A DNA stretch of 64,000 bases from Triangularia verruculosa (taxonomy: Eukaryota > Ascomycota > Sordariomycetes > Sordariales > Podosporaceae). The translations under genes and the position numbers were made by a program. Positions within the stretch are counted from its first letter, which is position 1; each line of letters begins with the position of its first letter. The notes under the pieces were generated by a model. It made no database searches. It was given only the letters and a program-made list of their open reading frames with translations, and had not been told where the DNA came from. Positions 48,653 to 59,800 of the stretch are shown here, piece after piece. Where the stretch lies: NCBI GenBank assembly GCA_033296885.1, contig MU863990.1, positions 57,955 through 121,954 on the forward strand, in the 5' to 3' direction.

Positions 48653-50335
48653 GTATAACTGTAGCCAGACTCATGGCGGTAAGGGATCTGAGATTTTCGT
48701 CGCTTCTGTCCTAACGCAGACGACATGATGTGGTTTGGCGAGCGACGGGGAATCGTCGGCCCTGGGCGGGATATTCTTTTGCTTGGCTTGTCTTTGGATC
48801 CAAAGGATAATGATCAGGACGGGGTCAACGGCATTGGTAGGCTTGCCAGTCAGCGATGATCCCAGAGGATCGGAAGTTTCTCGGCTGTCGCTCGCGATGG
48901 CAAACATCTACCACATTTGCGATTTCCGTTTACTGGGCGTCACGAGTCAAGAAGGCGATTGGAGTTTGGTGTTCTAGTGCGGTGCTCGGTCTCGGCTTAG
49001 GCAGCTACGGGCTAGTAGGCAGAAGACGCATTTATCGACTCGACCTACATCTTTCGTAGACGGTAGGGCTGCTATTTGATGGGGGGAGGACTTCTTAAGC
49101 CTCTTTCGTGATGTGGTTTTAGTTCGGGTCAATTTTACTCTTGTCAACTTAACTGATCGCTTTCCTGTATATGTCGATTGCTTATTTTCCGCAGGGAGGC
49201 GCAGATCGCTTGCAACATCACATGTCCTCACAACAGATATGGCTGAATGGTGTTGATTATGCCTGGCATGATACCAGAACCGGTGCATCATTTACCTACA
49301 TCTAGTCTACGCCTGCAATCCCGGCCATAATCATACCGCCGACCTTATTTTCAATGCTCGAGCCCCTGACTGTGTTGCGCCACCTTGTTGGCATGTGAGG
49401 CCCAGCGGAGGAATACTAGCCCGTTGATTATGCGATTCATTAGCGCGCTTTATCCACTGGAGCAATGTTTGGTTCCTCGACACCAATGACTGTACGAAGA
49501 TGCCTTCGCTTGTTCGTATGCAATCAAGAAATTTTTGGGACCGATCCCAGGTTACGTTAAAGGATGGAAACACGCGCTGAAGAATGCAGGGTCCTTTTTG
49601 CCCCCACTTTTCTTGTCTATTTTGAAATTTGTCTACATAAGTGCTGAAGATCGAGGAGTTGAAGTCTCTCCGCAATGGCTTATTGGTCACATTTGCTTTT
49701 GCACTGCCTCAGCCACGATCTCGAACAGCCGCAGTCAGGTCAGACAAGATCTCAAGTCGGCAACCGTTGATCCGGGGAAATGACAACCGCCACGCCGCAA
49801 ACCCCAGGTCTTACTCCTAGGAATAGCAGCAAACCCTGACCCGGCTGGGCAGCCTCATGCAAGGGGTAATGGATTGCAAGGCTAAAGTTGGGTTTGGTTG
49901 GGCAGGATCATGATGCTCGAGTGGACTGGAATGAAGGGCTGACCTTGGCAAACACCCTGTTTGGTGACAAAGTCCAGAGAATTACGGCATCAGAATTCCG
50001 CCGTTGACCGAGGAGCGGCTTTGTCTGGACCGCCGGGCAATTGATTCTTGAAAGACGATCATACGCTGAGCTGATGGTCATTTTAATTGTTTGGATGAGA
50101 GGGAAGTAAGAAGTCGGGGGAATAATGCCGACTGGAGATGATCATGATCTTTTCGGTCTCCAGGTCGAGGTGGTTGGGATATCTATAAAGGATTCCGTCA
50201 ACTTCGACCATCAACTGTCTTGCTTCCTCATCCTCACAGCCATCTTCTCCTCTCATACCTGAGTCACCATTACAATCAACTACAATCACATACATCAACA
50301 ATCCCCATAAACAACACCACCAAACCAAACCAAAA
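48653..50335. other. Intergenic region
   Basis: About 1.7 kb with no recognisable gene. The 3' part (50.2-50.33 kb) is A- and C-rich with many CAA/ACCA units, typical of a highly expressed fungal 5' UTR before the small secreted protein. Confidence 0.45.
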
Positions 50336-50659
50336 ATGAAGCTCAGCACCATCCTCCTCACCCCCCTCTCCCTCGCCGCCGTCTCCTCGGCCTGGAAGCT
50401 CGAGCTCTTCGCCTCGGACGGCCGCAAGATGACTGCCTCCGGCCGCGATCCCAACTCGGGCTGCAAGAACATTGCCTTCACGCCCGTCCTCAACGTCAAC
50501 AGGGCCAAGTTCAACAAGGATACGTCTTTGTTGCCCGACCCCAAAACTTTCGAGCTGTTTGTCAACAAGAACTGCGATGGGCTGAGCTACCGCAATGGAA
50601 ACGGTAATCACAAGTTGACGCCTGCGAGGAAGATTAGAAGTTATCGGGTCAAGAATTAG
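50336..50659 (+). CDS. Small secreted protein, unknown function
   Basis: A single exon of 107 residues. Residues 1-19 form a signal peptide (MKLSTILLTPLSLAAVSSA). The mature part of about 88 residues has two cysteines (SGCKNIAF and NKNCDGL) that may form one disulphide, and it is basic (Lys/Arg-rich C-terminus). The start context CAAAAATGAA and the A/C-rich leader support real translation. I do not recognise a family. Candidates include a small cell-surface or effector-like protein, but nothing in the sequence decides this. Confidence 0.7.
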   Translation: MKLSTILLTPLSLAAVSSAWKLELFASDGRKMTASGRDPNSGCKNIAFTPVLNVNRAKFNKDTSLLPDPKTFELFVNKNCDGLSYRNGNGNHKLTPARKIRSYRVKN

Positions 50660-51083
50660 GTGGTTTGAGATTGGGGGCGCTGGATAAGGGGGAAATAGGG
50701 ATGGGGAGGGTTAGGGGGTCAGGTGGTGGTTTTCTTTTTGAACCAGGAGGCGGGTTTTTTTTTTTTTGTTTCTCAGTCACTCGTTTAGTTGGTTTCGGTT
50801 TACGGTTTTAGATTGAGTGGTTGGTAGTGAGGTGCACAAATTGAGACTCTTTGTTTGGTACTATCGATTCCTGAGGAGTGGTATTTGTCCCCGGTGCTTT
50901 TAGTGTATCGTTTTTGAAGTTCGTATCCCCAGTCCCATAGGATCGATCCCCCAAGATACGATTTCTTCATTTTGAAAGCCAAAAATAGAGGGTTTGAGTA
51001 AAAAACGGAGCCTTAAGTGGCCATTTCCTCTGTGTGGCAGGAAAAAAGATGAGTACTGTTGATAGTGGATCAATAAAAATAGT
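50660..51083. other. Intergenic region with a poly-T run
   Basis: 3' flank of the small secreted protein gene. It is G/T-rich, with a T run near 50757-50768. Nothing else is recognised. Confidence 0.5.
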
Positions 51084-51190
51084 TGGGAACTGTGAGGCTC
51101 GAACTCACGACCTCAGGATAACTCTGGTGTTAGACATCCAGATCATACATTTGTATGAGACCTGCGCTCTTCCAACTGAGCCAAGCTCCC
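51084..51190 (-). tRNA. tRNA-Met(CAT), elongator, with 34-nt intron
   Basis: On the minus strand the 107-nt gene folds as a tRNA. The acceptor stem is GGGAGCT/AGTTCCC with discriminator A, the D-arm GCTC...GAGC, and the T-arm GTGAG-TTCGAGC-CTCAC. The anticodon loop CTCATA carries CAT, followed one base later by an intron of about 34 nt at the canonical 37/38 position. Removing it leaves 73 nt. The first pair above the loop would be U-U, a weak point in the fold. A Ser/Leu-type long variable arm is absent. The identity as elongator Met is by anticodon only. Confidence 0.8.
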
Positions 51191-51596
51191 TGTCATGTGA
51201 TTCATGCTATCCTTTGTCAATTTTGGCCATTACACCGCAACTTGCTCCGCCGTACAAATCAATTCAGAACCAGAACTTTTGATCTGAGTTTACATTTGAT
51301 AGCAATTAAATGACACTGCATTTGATCGCACGTCATGGAAACGTTCCCCAAACTCAGGTCATTCTAGATCCGACTTTCAATTTGTACATTCAACGTAAGG
51401 CCTCGAATGAGCCGCGATAAGGACAGTAGTCATGTGTTGGTGCATCAGTTTCAGGGGTAAATAGGGGTGAGGGCGCAGCAGAGGGGAAAAGCCATCAATC
51501 TTGTATTCGTATTGAAATAGGTATTTCGTTCACTCATTCATCCATACATTCGTGAAAAGAAGAAACTCAACCCCAAGACCTGCATTGAACTGTACG
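51191..51596. other. Intergenic region
   Basis: Short AT-rich gap between the tRNA gene and the 3' end of the AAA gene. Nothing else is seen. Confidence 0.5.
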
Positions 51597-54069
51597 TTAA
51601 TCCCGAGAAGAAGTGCTGCTTGATCCGTCCGACTTTTCACCGTCCTCAGAGCTAACAGTGGAGACGCTGCGCTCGGATCTGCTGTCATCATCGCTATCGT
51701 CATCACTATCGCTGCTAACCTTTTTCTTCTTCTTGGATGATTTGCTGCCCGCCATCCACCCGAGGACCGCCGGCCTGCCCGGAGGTGGCAGCGGCGGCGG
51801 CGGCATACCCATACGAGCTGGCTGGGGCATGCTGACAGGGGCCATGCAGACATGGATCCTGAGCTTATCAACCACTTCATAGCTGATCTGCTCGTGCTTT
51901 TGCCGGCACCATGCCACGGAGACATCGAGAAGGTTCCTGATATCGTGTCTGTTCAATGGTAACATTGCTAGTTTCTCGATCCCTTCGGGCGAAAGCTTGC
52001 CGATGTCGACAGGAAGCTGTTTATTGAGGAATTCCAAGAGTGGCTTTCGATCTATGTAGGTAAGGAGTTGTAGATTAATGGCAAACCGGGCGCGGGAGCT
52101 TAAGGCATGAGGGACAGCCATCTTGGATACTGCTGATACGATGACGATGCCTAAAGATGATAAAAAATAGTTGTTAGAACCGCAAAATTGGCATAACTGA
52201 CAGTGGTGTACTTGCCATTGAAACTTTCAAGTTGCTTCGCGAAGTCTTATAGTTTGACAGTGTAGCAATTCGTCAGCGGCGAAGTTCCCACAAGACATGC
52301 ATGCAGAGGCAGCGATCACTCACGGGCAGCATAAAGTGGGCTCAGTCCCGTTGGCATTTCAGCCAAGATGCAGGCACCCCAGGCTCTCGCCTCCTCAAAG
52401 GTTGCTAGTACACTCTTCCAATCTTTCAACAGGGGCATTCCAGCATAGTCCGCCACTACCCTCGAGATTCCAGTTAGTGCCATAAGCAGACAAAGAGTAA
52501 ATTGGGGATCACGCACAGCACTCAGCCATCAATGTCTTTCCTGTACCAGTACCGCCGAGAGTCAAAATGACAAGAGCTCGGTCCCCTTCACCTTTGATTG
52601 ATCGGTGGCGTTAGTGACAGGTACAGTACAAACTGCCTGACGTAGGATAAACACTTCAACTCACGATCAGGCATGTTGTGGATTCTCGGTAGCTGGGTAT
52701 CCACCAATATTTTGACAACGGCCTTTTTTGTCTCATCAAAAACCATCTTCTCCATCGCGTTCTCATCCCGTTCAATGGGTTTCAGAGCGTCGATCTCGAG
52801 GTCGACTGTTTGGGAGGGGGTTAGCAATGCACTGATCGGTGTGAGGAAGGGACAAGGATAGGACGTACAGAAGGTTCTGCTGGACAGACAGAAACACGCA
52901 ACACACGGAGACATGATGAGGAGATTGTCTTCGGACTCAAGAACCACACGACTATTCGTGGCCATCTCCGCGGGAACTGGTCTGCGGAACTGCTTGGCTG
53001 CCATGCGGGTTCCATGGCTGTAGCCCGGAAGAGACGCGTATGGAACTGTATACTTGACACGCTTCCTGGCCAGGAAGAAGTCGACAACGACCCTTTGCTT
53101 TCTCTGTAATGTGGTTGTCGGTGTTAGCATAGCGCCCATTCAGAGGAAGAAATAGCTTGAACTTACTGGTCTCATGCCTAGCCCCTTTGCAACCCAGGGA
53201 CTGTCGACCACATCCTTGAGACAAGCCTCGGGGTCGTACTCCATGTACCGAGGCGATTGAAAGTCCAACGCCTTCCTTCCACGCTCAATCAATCTTCCAC
53301 GCAATTCTCGATTGCACTCCAAATCAATGTAAGGCAACGTCGGGATCTGAAGCCATCCAACCTCGCCCTCGAACCTGTGAATCACAAAGTTCCAAAGATA
53401 GCGGCGGAAGCAATAGCCGTTGAACATGACCTTCTCGCATTTGATGTCCGCCTTATCTTTGTCATAGATGACCTTGTTGACTTTGAGGGCACTAGGGACT
53501 TCATCGGCAAGCTGGGTGCCAAAGGTGCTTCCTTCCGGGAAAAGAGTCCACAAAAGCTCGAAAGTGATCCTCTCTTCTCTGTTGAGAGTTTCAATCTCGG
53601 CGAACTTGTCTCGGAAAATCTCCTGGATGATGTCGCTCAGCAGGGAGCAGTGGGTGCGGGTCATGTTGTCGTCAGACATCTTTGCGAGCTCAGCAACGTG
53701 GTGTCGCACAAAGTAGAGGGCCCGATGCGGGGCGACGGATTCAACCATGACACCGTCATTGCGATAAACAAGACCGTAGCGCTCAAGGAGGTCTCTCAAA
53801 GCTTCCTTCAGCTGTGGGCTTTGGAGGCGGACCCTGTGGATGTAAAGCCTCTCATTGTGCTGGCGCTTGTAGACCTGGACGGCGGCATTTTGCCATCCTT
53901 TCTTGGGCTTGAAGATGCGGGGCAGAAATGAGGACGAAGGAGCCTTTTCCTCAACGTAGTCGGATGAATCTGAGTAGGAGTCTGAAGCGTCTTGGTCGCA
54001 ATGGAAGACTTGGACTCGGCTTGACTCGTGTGCCTTCGAGCGGGAGTGAGAGGGTGCGCACCATGCCAT
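51597..54069 (-). CDS. AAA-family ATPase-like protein with degenerate Walker B
   Basis: Seven exons (54069-53167, 53103-52869, 52805-52665, 52591-52517, 52455-52324, 52245-52216, 52150-51597) sum to 2070 nt and 689 residues. The N-terminal about 380 residues match the large uncharacterised domain that precedes AAA modules in a common fungal family (WTLFPEGSTF; IPTLPYIDLECNRELRGRLIERG). Walker A is TLGGTGTGKTLMAE near residues 437-450. The following segment reads WGACILAEMP where relatives have a LLDEAD-type Walker B, and the sensor region reads VSAVSK instead of TTN. Exon 6 is only 30 nt and is followed by a GC donor. The tail is Pro-rich and then Ser/Asp/Lys-rich. ATPase activity is doubtful. 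The 54069 ATG is used because the upstream frame opens with GTG. Confidence 0.72.
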
Positions 54070-54599
54070 CGTGGCAGGGACCTGGGCTTGAACGGTTACA
54101 GGAACTAGAAGTGAAGATGATATAGAATACCAGAAGCGGGAGAATGAGGGGTATTTGTGCTCTGACCAAAAGTCACGCACAAGAGGGACGAGAGCCTGCT
54201 GCCTGGTTGCCCCTCACAGAGATGCAGTTGGCCAATGTCGCGGCGTCCAACCCGCATAAGCCTGCATTTTGTGCAGTTTGAAATTGAAGGAGATTGGCTG
54301 CGCCGGGGTATAATTCCTTGCTTTTACTCACCGGCTTTTCAATGATGCAGCATGTTATCAATGTGATGTGGCACAAAATGTCGGCCCAAGGGCGGAATAT
54401 GTTTTGTGACAGAGTCAAAAAAGTGTAACTAAGGTACCTAAGTAATGGCATGTTTTTTATCACCTTCGCCTATACCAATAAAGACATTTAAACTACCTAT
54501 CCAACACAAAGTATGATGTTAATGATTGAACTTTCACGATTTAAGTCCCCATAATGCCTGAAAATTACATGAAAACCCACAACTGCCTCTTCATGCTAG
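54070..54599. other. Intergenic region upstream of the AAA gene
   Basis: Promoter of the AAA gene and 3' flank of the decayed membrane-protein gene. No further feature is seen. Confidence 0.45.
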
Positions 54600-57500
54600 T
54601 CAACGAGCAGTGGAAGAAGAGCCTTCTCCAGCACTCTGTCCATAACCAGTGTCGACATCATGAGGGTCATCGAAATTGACATCCACTCCTTCCTCCCGTG
54701 GCAGTAAGTCGTGATGAGAAAAAGCTGGGACAACGAGGACGAAGGCTTCGGTAAGATCGCGCGCGATTCCAGCATTCACGATCTCGTTTGCGATCGCAGT
54801 AAAAACAGAGTTGGTCCAAGATCTCTGCGGCTGTTGCATTTCACTCTCCATCATCGCCACTTCCGCGCTGAATTTCGTTGTCCCGCCGACCTTCTCAAGG
54901 TTTGACGCGATTGCCAGCATGAAGATTGAAGTGAGCTCTTGAACACATTACATGGCTATATCAAGACCGTTGCGGTGGTCGAAGACGATGTCACTGTCTC
55001 CAGGCTTCAAGTGTCTTCCGGTTTTGTCATAGAGCCGTTCATCCGGGTGTCTGATTTGTGTATCTGGGCGTTCAGATCTTCCGTATTCATGATTCCTGTG
55101 AAGCTCGTGTTAGCACCAAGATGTTATACGTTTGGTAAACAGTTGATCTGCAATCATACGAAAGGGAAGAGAGGTAGAGCCCAAATATGGGGGAGCAGCC
55201 ACCATGTCCTATTCTTATCCCGCCGTGGGGGCTTGTCATGCCGGTCGTGGTGATGCCCAACCACTTTTCAAGATCATCTGTGTGCCGCCCGGGAGTGCCG
55301 ATTATTCTCGTGTATGGATTTTCCGCTGCAGCTGCCGTAGCATCTAGCAGACAACCATGATACTCTGCCTCATACATGGCGGCTCTGACCCAGGGCTTAG
55401 ACATCACCTCCCGTATCGCAACTCGTCTTCGTGCCAACGAGTAGAGCCATATACCAACCAATCCCTGAATTAGCTCGGGGTTTCTGAAATGCCATCTGTC
55501 AGTGGAGGGCGTGACCAATTCGAAGTCAGCATCCCCATCAGTGCCAGAATATAGACTGAAGCTGACAATCCGTGAAGTGGCTTTTGCATCCTGGTACTTG
55601 TGCAATTCGCCAACTCGCGTGGTGAAACTCCAACGGAAAGATGTCGAAAAGCCTTTCCAACGCACGTTGTTCGAAGTTGCGAGATACCCTATGATACGTT
55701 CAGCTGCAGTGGCGAAGGACGTGACCACGGGCCCGATGTTGTCACGTGGGGGGATGAACTTCAGAATTCTCGCATACTGTTTCATCTCCCCTTCCCCGGT
55801 GCTGTTTCCTTTCTGTTTGTCAACGCAGACGCGTGGCAAATCTTGGTAATCCGCTGGGCCAAACAGTTGTTGGAGGGTATAGAGTTGCCGTGGTAGCACC
55901 GGAGGCGTGTTGGTTTTGGTAGCCGGGGGAAGGGGAATGTCACGGCGTCCATTCATAACTTCCATGCATTTCATCATGAGATCGATTACATTTAAAAAGG
56001 TACCATTAAGCCCCGTGTAAGGCTCCCAAAAGAGCTCGTCCCGGACTGCATCAGACACGTCCCAACCACCATAAAACAAACGAGGTGCACAGATGTCTCC
56101 ATGTTGTGATGGCGGCCTTACATCGTTGTGTAATGCCCGCGTTGTTACTGGTGTTTTCTGGTGGAAGGAAAATATCCTGAGGATCTTCCTGGTTTCATCC
56201 CATTCATTTTTCATTGGACCTTGAGCCCTGATCTCGTCCGTTATATCAACTGGTTTGCTCCAAGAATTATCACTTTGGCCGGTCCTTTTGGATCTAGGTA
56301 CCTAGGTTAGCCTAAACTTGTTAAACTGACAAGTGTGCGGTAACTCACTTTGGCGGCACTTGGATATTTGGCGAGTTCCGGTTGCTTTGCCTCCCTAAAT
56401 ATAGAGCAAGCCAGGCCCTTTCGTGGCCATCGAGAATTCTCACAGTTACAGGATCAAAGGCAAGCCCTCGACGAGCCCAAGCCCTCACGCCTGTCATGAC
56501 TAGCGTGATTCCAAGTTGAAGGATAGTGGCTGACCAGTGAAGAGCCCGCAAGCCGACAAACTGAATCACAAACCCAACCAGCGCTGTGATTGTTGATGCG
56601 GCAGCAAGTACACTGAAGGCGCTCAGAGTGAGTTTAATGAAGGTTTAGAGTGACAGGACGGAACTGAAGCTTACCTGAAATAGCTTTCATATGGGCTGTT
56701 GTCGAGTGTTGAGGTCCTGATCCAAGACGAGCTAAAAATGGCGTAGGAGGCAAAGTGTTGATCAGCCACCGTGACGGATCTCTGTAGAATCAATGACTGA
56801 AGATCTCTGGAACCCGTTGGCTTAAAATTGTGCTCGGTAGTGATACCCTCAATGACATGACCACAACCCATTCCACCTACAACGACTAGAAGGGTGCCGA
56901 CAACAAAGCAAGGATAACCATACGGGGCAATAGGAGCTCCCGCTTTCACCCAGGCCCAGCGATATGTTGTGACGCCGGGAAAGACAATCGCCGTTACCTG
57001 TAGAACAGTTCCTATCATGGCCCAAAGCCATAATTCCCCGCGGGAAGCCGTGGCGCGGCGGACGTTAAGGGCGAGATTAGGTGCCGCATCGTTCAGGATA
57101 CCAACGGTGTCAATCAGATCTCTGTCTGATCCTTTGTCTTGAGAACTGATAAATCCAGATTTGTGAGCAGACTGCAGATCATACAGCTCACCATTGCTCC
57201 TGTCGATAATGAGCCATTTCATCTGTGGGTTACCAATGAGGCGGACAATCTCGCGCCCACTCCAGAATTCGCAGACGTCGGCTGACGTGGACGACAGTAG
57301 TTCCTGTTCTGCCGTTGACCGGCTCTCACGAGCTCTAATTCATATTAGTATTCCTGTTAGTGAACAAATTCCTTGTAGACTCACCTCCCAACAACAGCCT
57401 TGAGCTGTTTGATACCACCGACGCGGATGGCGCTTACTATAATGGTCATGATTCCCAGAGGCCCCATCGCAAGGAGAACATTGTCGGCCCAACCCAAGCT

Positions 57501-57623
57501 GAGGCTAAGAAACTGCTTGGTCACCTGCTCGCCGAAAAGGGTGAGTAGAGGTGCTAGATCGCTGAAAAGATTATTCGAGAACTCATCGCCGGCAAACTCA
57601 CTAGAAGACGTCGGCGAATCCAT
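54600..57623 (-). pseudogene. Decayed multi-pass membrane protein gene of a fungal accessory family
   Basis: Exons 57623-57385, 57334-56675, 56612-56349 and 56293 to about 55220 join in phase. A last coding stretch runs from 55095 to 54600 behind a good acceptor (branch GCTAAC, CACAG). Two lesions are seen: the donor expected near 55219 reads GATAAG instead of GT, and codon TAA at 54950-54948 interrupts the last stretch (before CVQELTSIFMLA). Hydrophobic segments: LLAMGPLGIMTIIVSAIRVGG, LWAMIGTVLQVTAIVFPGV, GYPCFVVGTLLVVVGG, and a pair at ITALVGFVIQFVGL / ITLVMTGVRAW. I recall this type as common in fungal accessory regions with unknown function. Without the lesions the protein would exceed 800 residues. 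An alternative gene model could hide the splice defect but not the TAA. Confidence 0.6.
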
Positions 57624-58220
57624 TTTGACTTGTCAAGTAGGAGTTCTGCTGGCGAGATGAGGGGGAATCGATCCCCATTTGAAACCAGGCTGTGGGAGGG
57701 GTGGAATCAGGTCTGCGCCCCTCGTTTGGAGGTCCACGTGTTCGCTGCAGTGTACAGGGTGCGACTTTAGGTGTCTAGGTATGTATGGGCGCAAGTTTAC
57801 GCCTGATATGGGGCGAGGCCCTGTGTGGCTTGAGGAATACGATGGGGCGTAATAGGTTTGCTAATACCGATACAAGGTGGCTTTTTTAGTATTTTAGCAG
57901 GTATAAATTTTATACCGAAATTTACGTAGGTTTATAAAATTTATAATCTACTTTATATTTCTGGATTTTAAAACTATAATTTTCTTTTTGATTAGGACTT
58001 TTAGTAAGCCACCTTTAAGCTTAGCGTTATAGGGTATATATGTAAGAATTATTAAGCGAGAAAAAAAAAAAAGAGAAAAAGAGAAAAAAAAAAAAGGAAA
58101 AAAAAGAGAAAAAAAGCGAAAAAAAGTAAGAGAAAATAAAAGAGTAGGTAAAGCGAATTTACGAGAGTTATAATAAGTAGTGTAATATTATAATCGTTAT
58201 TGTCGTTATTATTATAAGTA
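57624..58220. other. Transition into AT-rich, RIP-like sequence
   Basis: Ordinary GC content continues to about 57.86 kb and then drops sharply. After that point CpA is almost absent while TpA is abundant. A purine run of A with scattered G lies at about 58058-58140. No gene is seen. Confidence 0.6.
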
Positions 58221-58223
58221 GTC

Positions 58224-58316
58224 GGGTATAATAGTTATAGGTAATTAAGTATAATAGTCGTAAATAGTTAAATATAATAGTTAAAAACGGTTAGGTATAA
58301 TAATTAAGTGTGGGTA
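58224..58316. repeat. AT-rich tandem array, 23-bp period
   Basis: The hexamer TATAAT recurs at 58227, 58250, 58273 and 58296, exactly 23 bp apart, with similar flanks (GTATAATAGTTA-like). There are four diverged units in RIP-like sequence. Confidence 0.75.
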
Positions 58317-58696
58317 GGTAAAGTAAATTTATAAAAGCTATAATAGGTATTATAGTATTAAAGATAGTATTAAAGCTGGTATTAATACCGATATTAATAT
58401 TAAAGCTAAAGTAAATACCTAGTTTAAAATAAGTACCCAGCCCGGTATGAAGTAGTAAGAGCTATAGGTAGTAGATTTAATTAAATTAATAAATTTACGA
58501 AGATTATAATAAAGGAACTATATATTAATTATAAGCCGGCTAAATATATTAAAGCTTAAATTAAACGTATATATTAAGGTACTAAGCTAAGCTGGGTTAA
58601 GTACGAAGTTACGTACTTATGTACGTACTAAAGCTTAAGTTAAATGTATATACTAAAGTGTAACTATATAGTCGAACGTAAAGTACTAGTGCTAAA

Positions 58697-58804
58697 GCTA
58701 GTATTAAGGCTAGTTGTAAGGCTAGCTATAAAGCTAGTTATAAAATAAGTCGCAGGGCTTATTTAAAGGCCTATTTAAAGGCTTATTTAAAGGCCTATAG
58801 ATAA
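58697..58804. repeat. Tandem array, 12-bp period, nine units
   Basis: Units start at 58697, 58709, 58721, 58733, 58745, 58757, 58769, 58781 and 58793. They fall into two variants, GCTAGTNNTAAR and GCYTATTTAAAG, with one divergent unit (ATAAGTCGCAGG) between. Similar 12-bp phasing is visible around 58.36-58.41 kb (AGTATTAAAGNT). A 12-bp unit could be the remnant of a four-residue coding repeat. Confidence 0.8.
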
Positions 58805-58817
58805 TGGATTCAATAGA

Positions 58818-59317
58818 ATTTGTTGAAATAGGTGCTATTGAGGCCTGTAAATATAGGCTCAAATAGCTATCAGCGCAGTACACTGAGAGCGAAGAAGACT
58901 TTGACTGCAGCATTCAACAGTTGCTAAGGCACTGAAGGAAGGTGGATTACGGGGGCGGCGCCCTGTAATATATAGAAGAGAATCACTGTAACATAGGCTT
59001 GTGAGGCACTGATGAGTATGGTGAACCAGTATATTGATTGAACCTTACAGTGAATAGGGTGTGAGGCAGAGGTCTTATAGGCCGTCGGTCTTCTACTCGC
59101 TCCCCGAGGGTGACTCCATTCCTGGGCCCGAACGCCCGCTAAGTGCGCTAACCAAATTAAGGTTACAGGCCACGTTACAGGCCACGTTACGCTACCATTT
59201 GACCGTTGCAGGGCACTGGCCTTAGCGTTCGGCTTTCCGGGACTTCGGATTGCTTCAGGGGGCCGAGTTCCGTTCCGGCAACCGTGGTGCCTAAGCACTG
59301 CTGATCCAAGCCATTGT
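58818..59317. other. Little-mutated patch between RIP-like blocks
   Basis: Base composition and CpA content return to normal here. The patch contains a 12-bp direct duplication (ACAGGCCACGTT, near 59164-59187) and a minus-strand open frame of 124 codons (59298-58924) without a domain. It may be a fragment of a mobile element inserted after the surrounding DNA was mutated. No function is supported. Confidence 0.4.
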
Positions 59318-59737
59318 ATTGTGTCACGGTTCAGAGAAGCGGGGTCTCCGGGACAAGGGAGACCGGAGCGAATGGATAAGTGGGGCCTGTGGGGGTAGGG
59401 AATAGTACGGGCCAGGGGATCTAGGAATTGGGAGATAGATCTATGGATCTAGGGATTTAGAGCTAGATCCAAGGATCTAGAGATTGGAAGCTAGATCCGG
59501 GAGGATCTAGGGAATAATGAATAGATCCAGGTACGGAGGTACCTGGGGCCTTAGGTCTATATATACGGAGGAACTGGCTGGTGTAGATAGATAGTTCCGT
59601 AATATACAATTATAGCTTGTATTTACGGGACCTTGTGTTTACATTGAGATATCTTATTATGTACTGTTTAGCTGCACCGATCCATTATCTAGAAGTTCGC
59701 CTTCAACCGGTATCCCTTTTAGAGGTTCTGGATAGGG
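59318..59737 (+). repeat. Putative 5' LTR and leader of the gypsy element
   Basis: It begins TGTCACGG and has a TATA-like TCTATATATACGG near 59554. Several alternating GGATCTA / TAGATCC motifs between about 59418 and 59530 are inverted copies of each other and could fold. Unlike the gag-pol body it still contains many CpA steps. The exact 3' end and primer-binding site could not be fixed, because no second LTR is present for comparison. Confidence 0.5.
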
Positions 59738-59800
59738 GATCGTTATACGTTGTATATTTACTTTAACTCTGTTATAGATAAGTTGAAGGTAACTACTATT

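Noticed and set aside
58924..59298. Minus-strand open frame of 124 codons beside the retroelement
   Set aside because: Contains a duplicated TWPV segment from the 12-bp direct repeat and no recognised domain. More likely repeat DNA than a gene.
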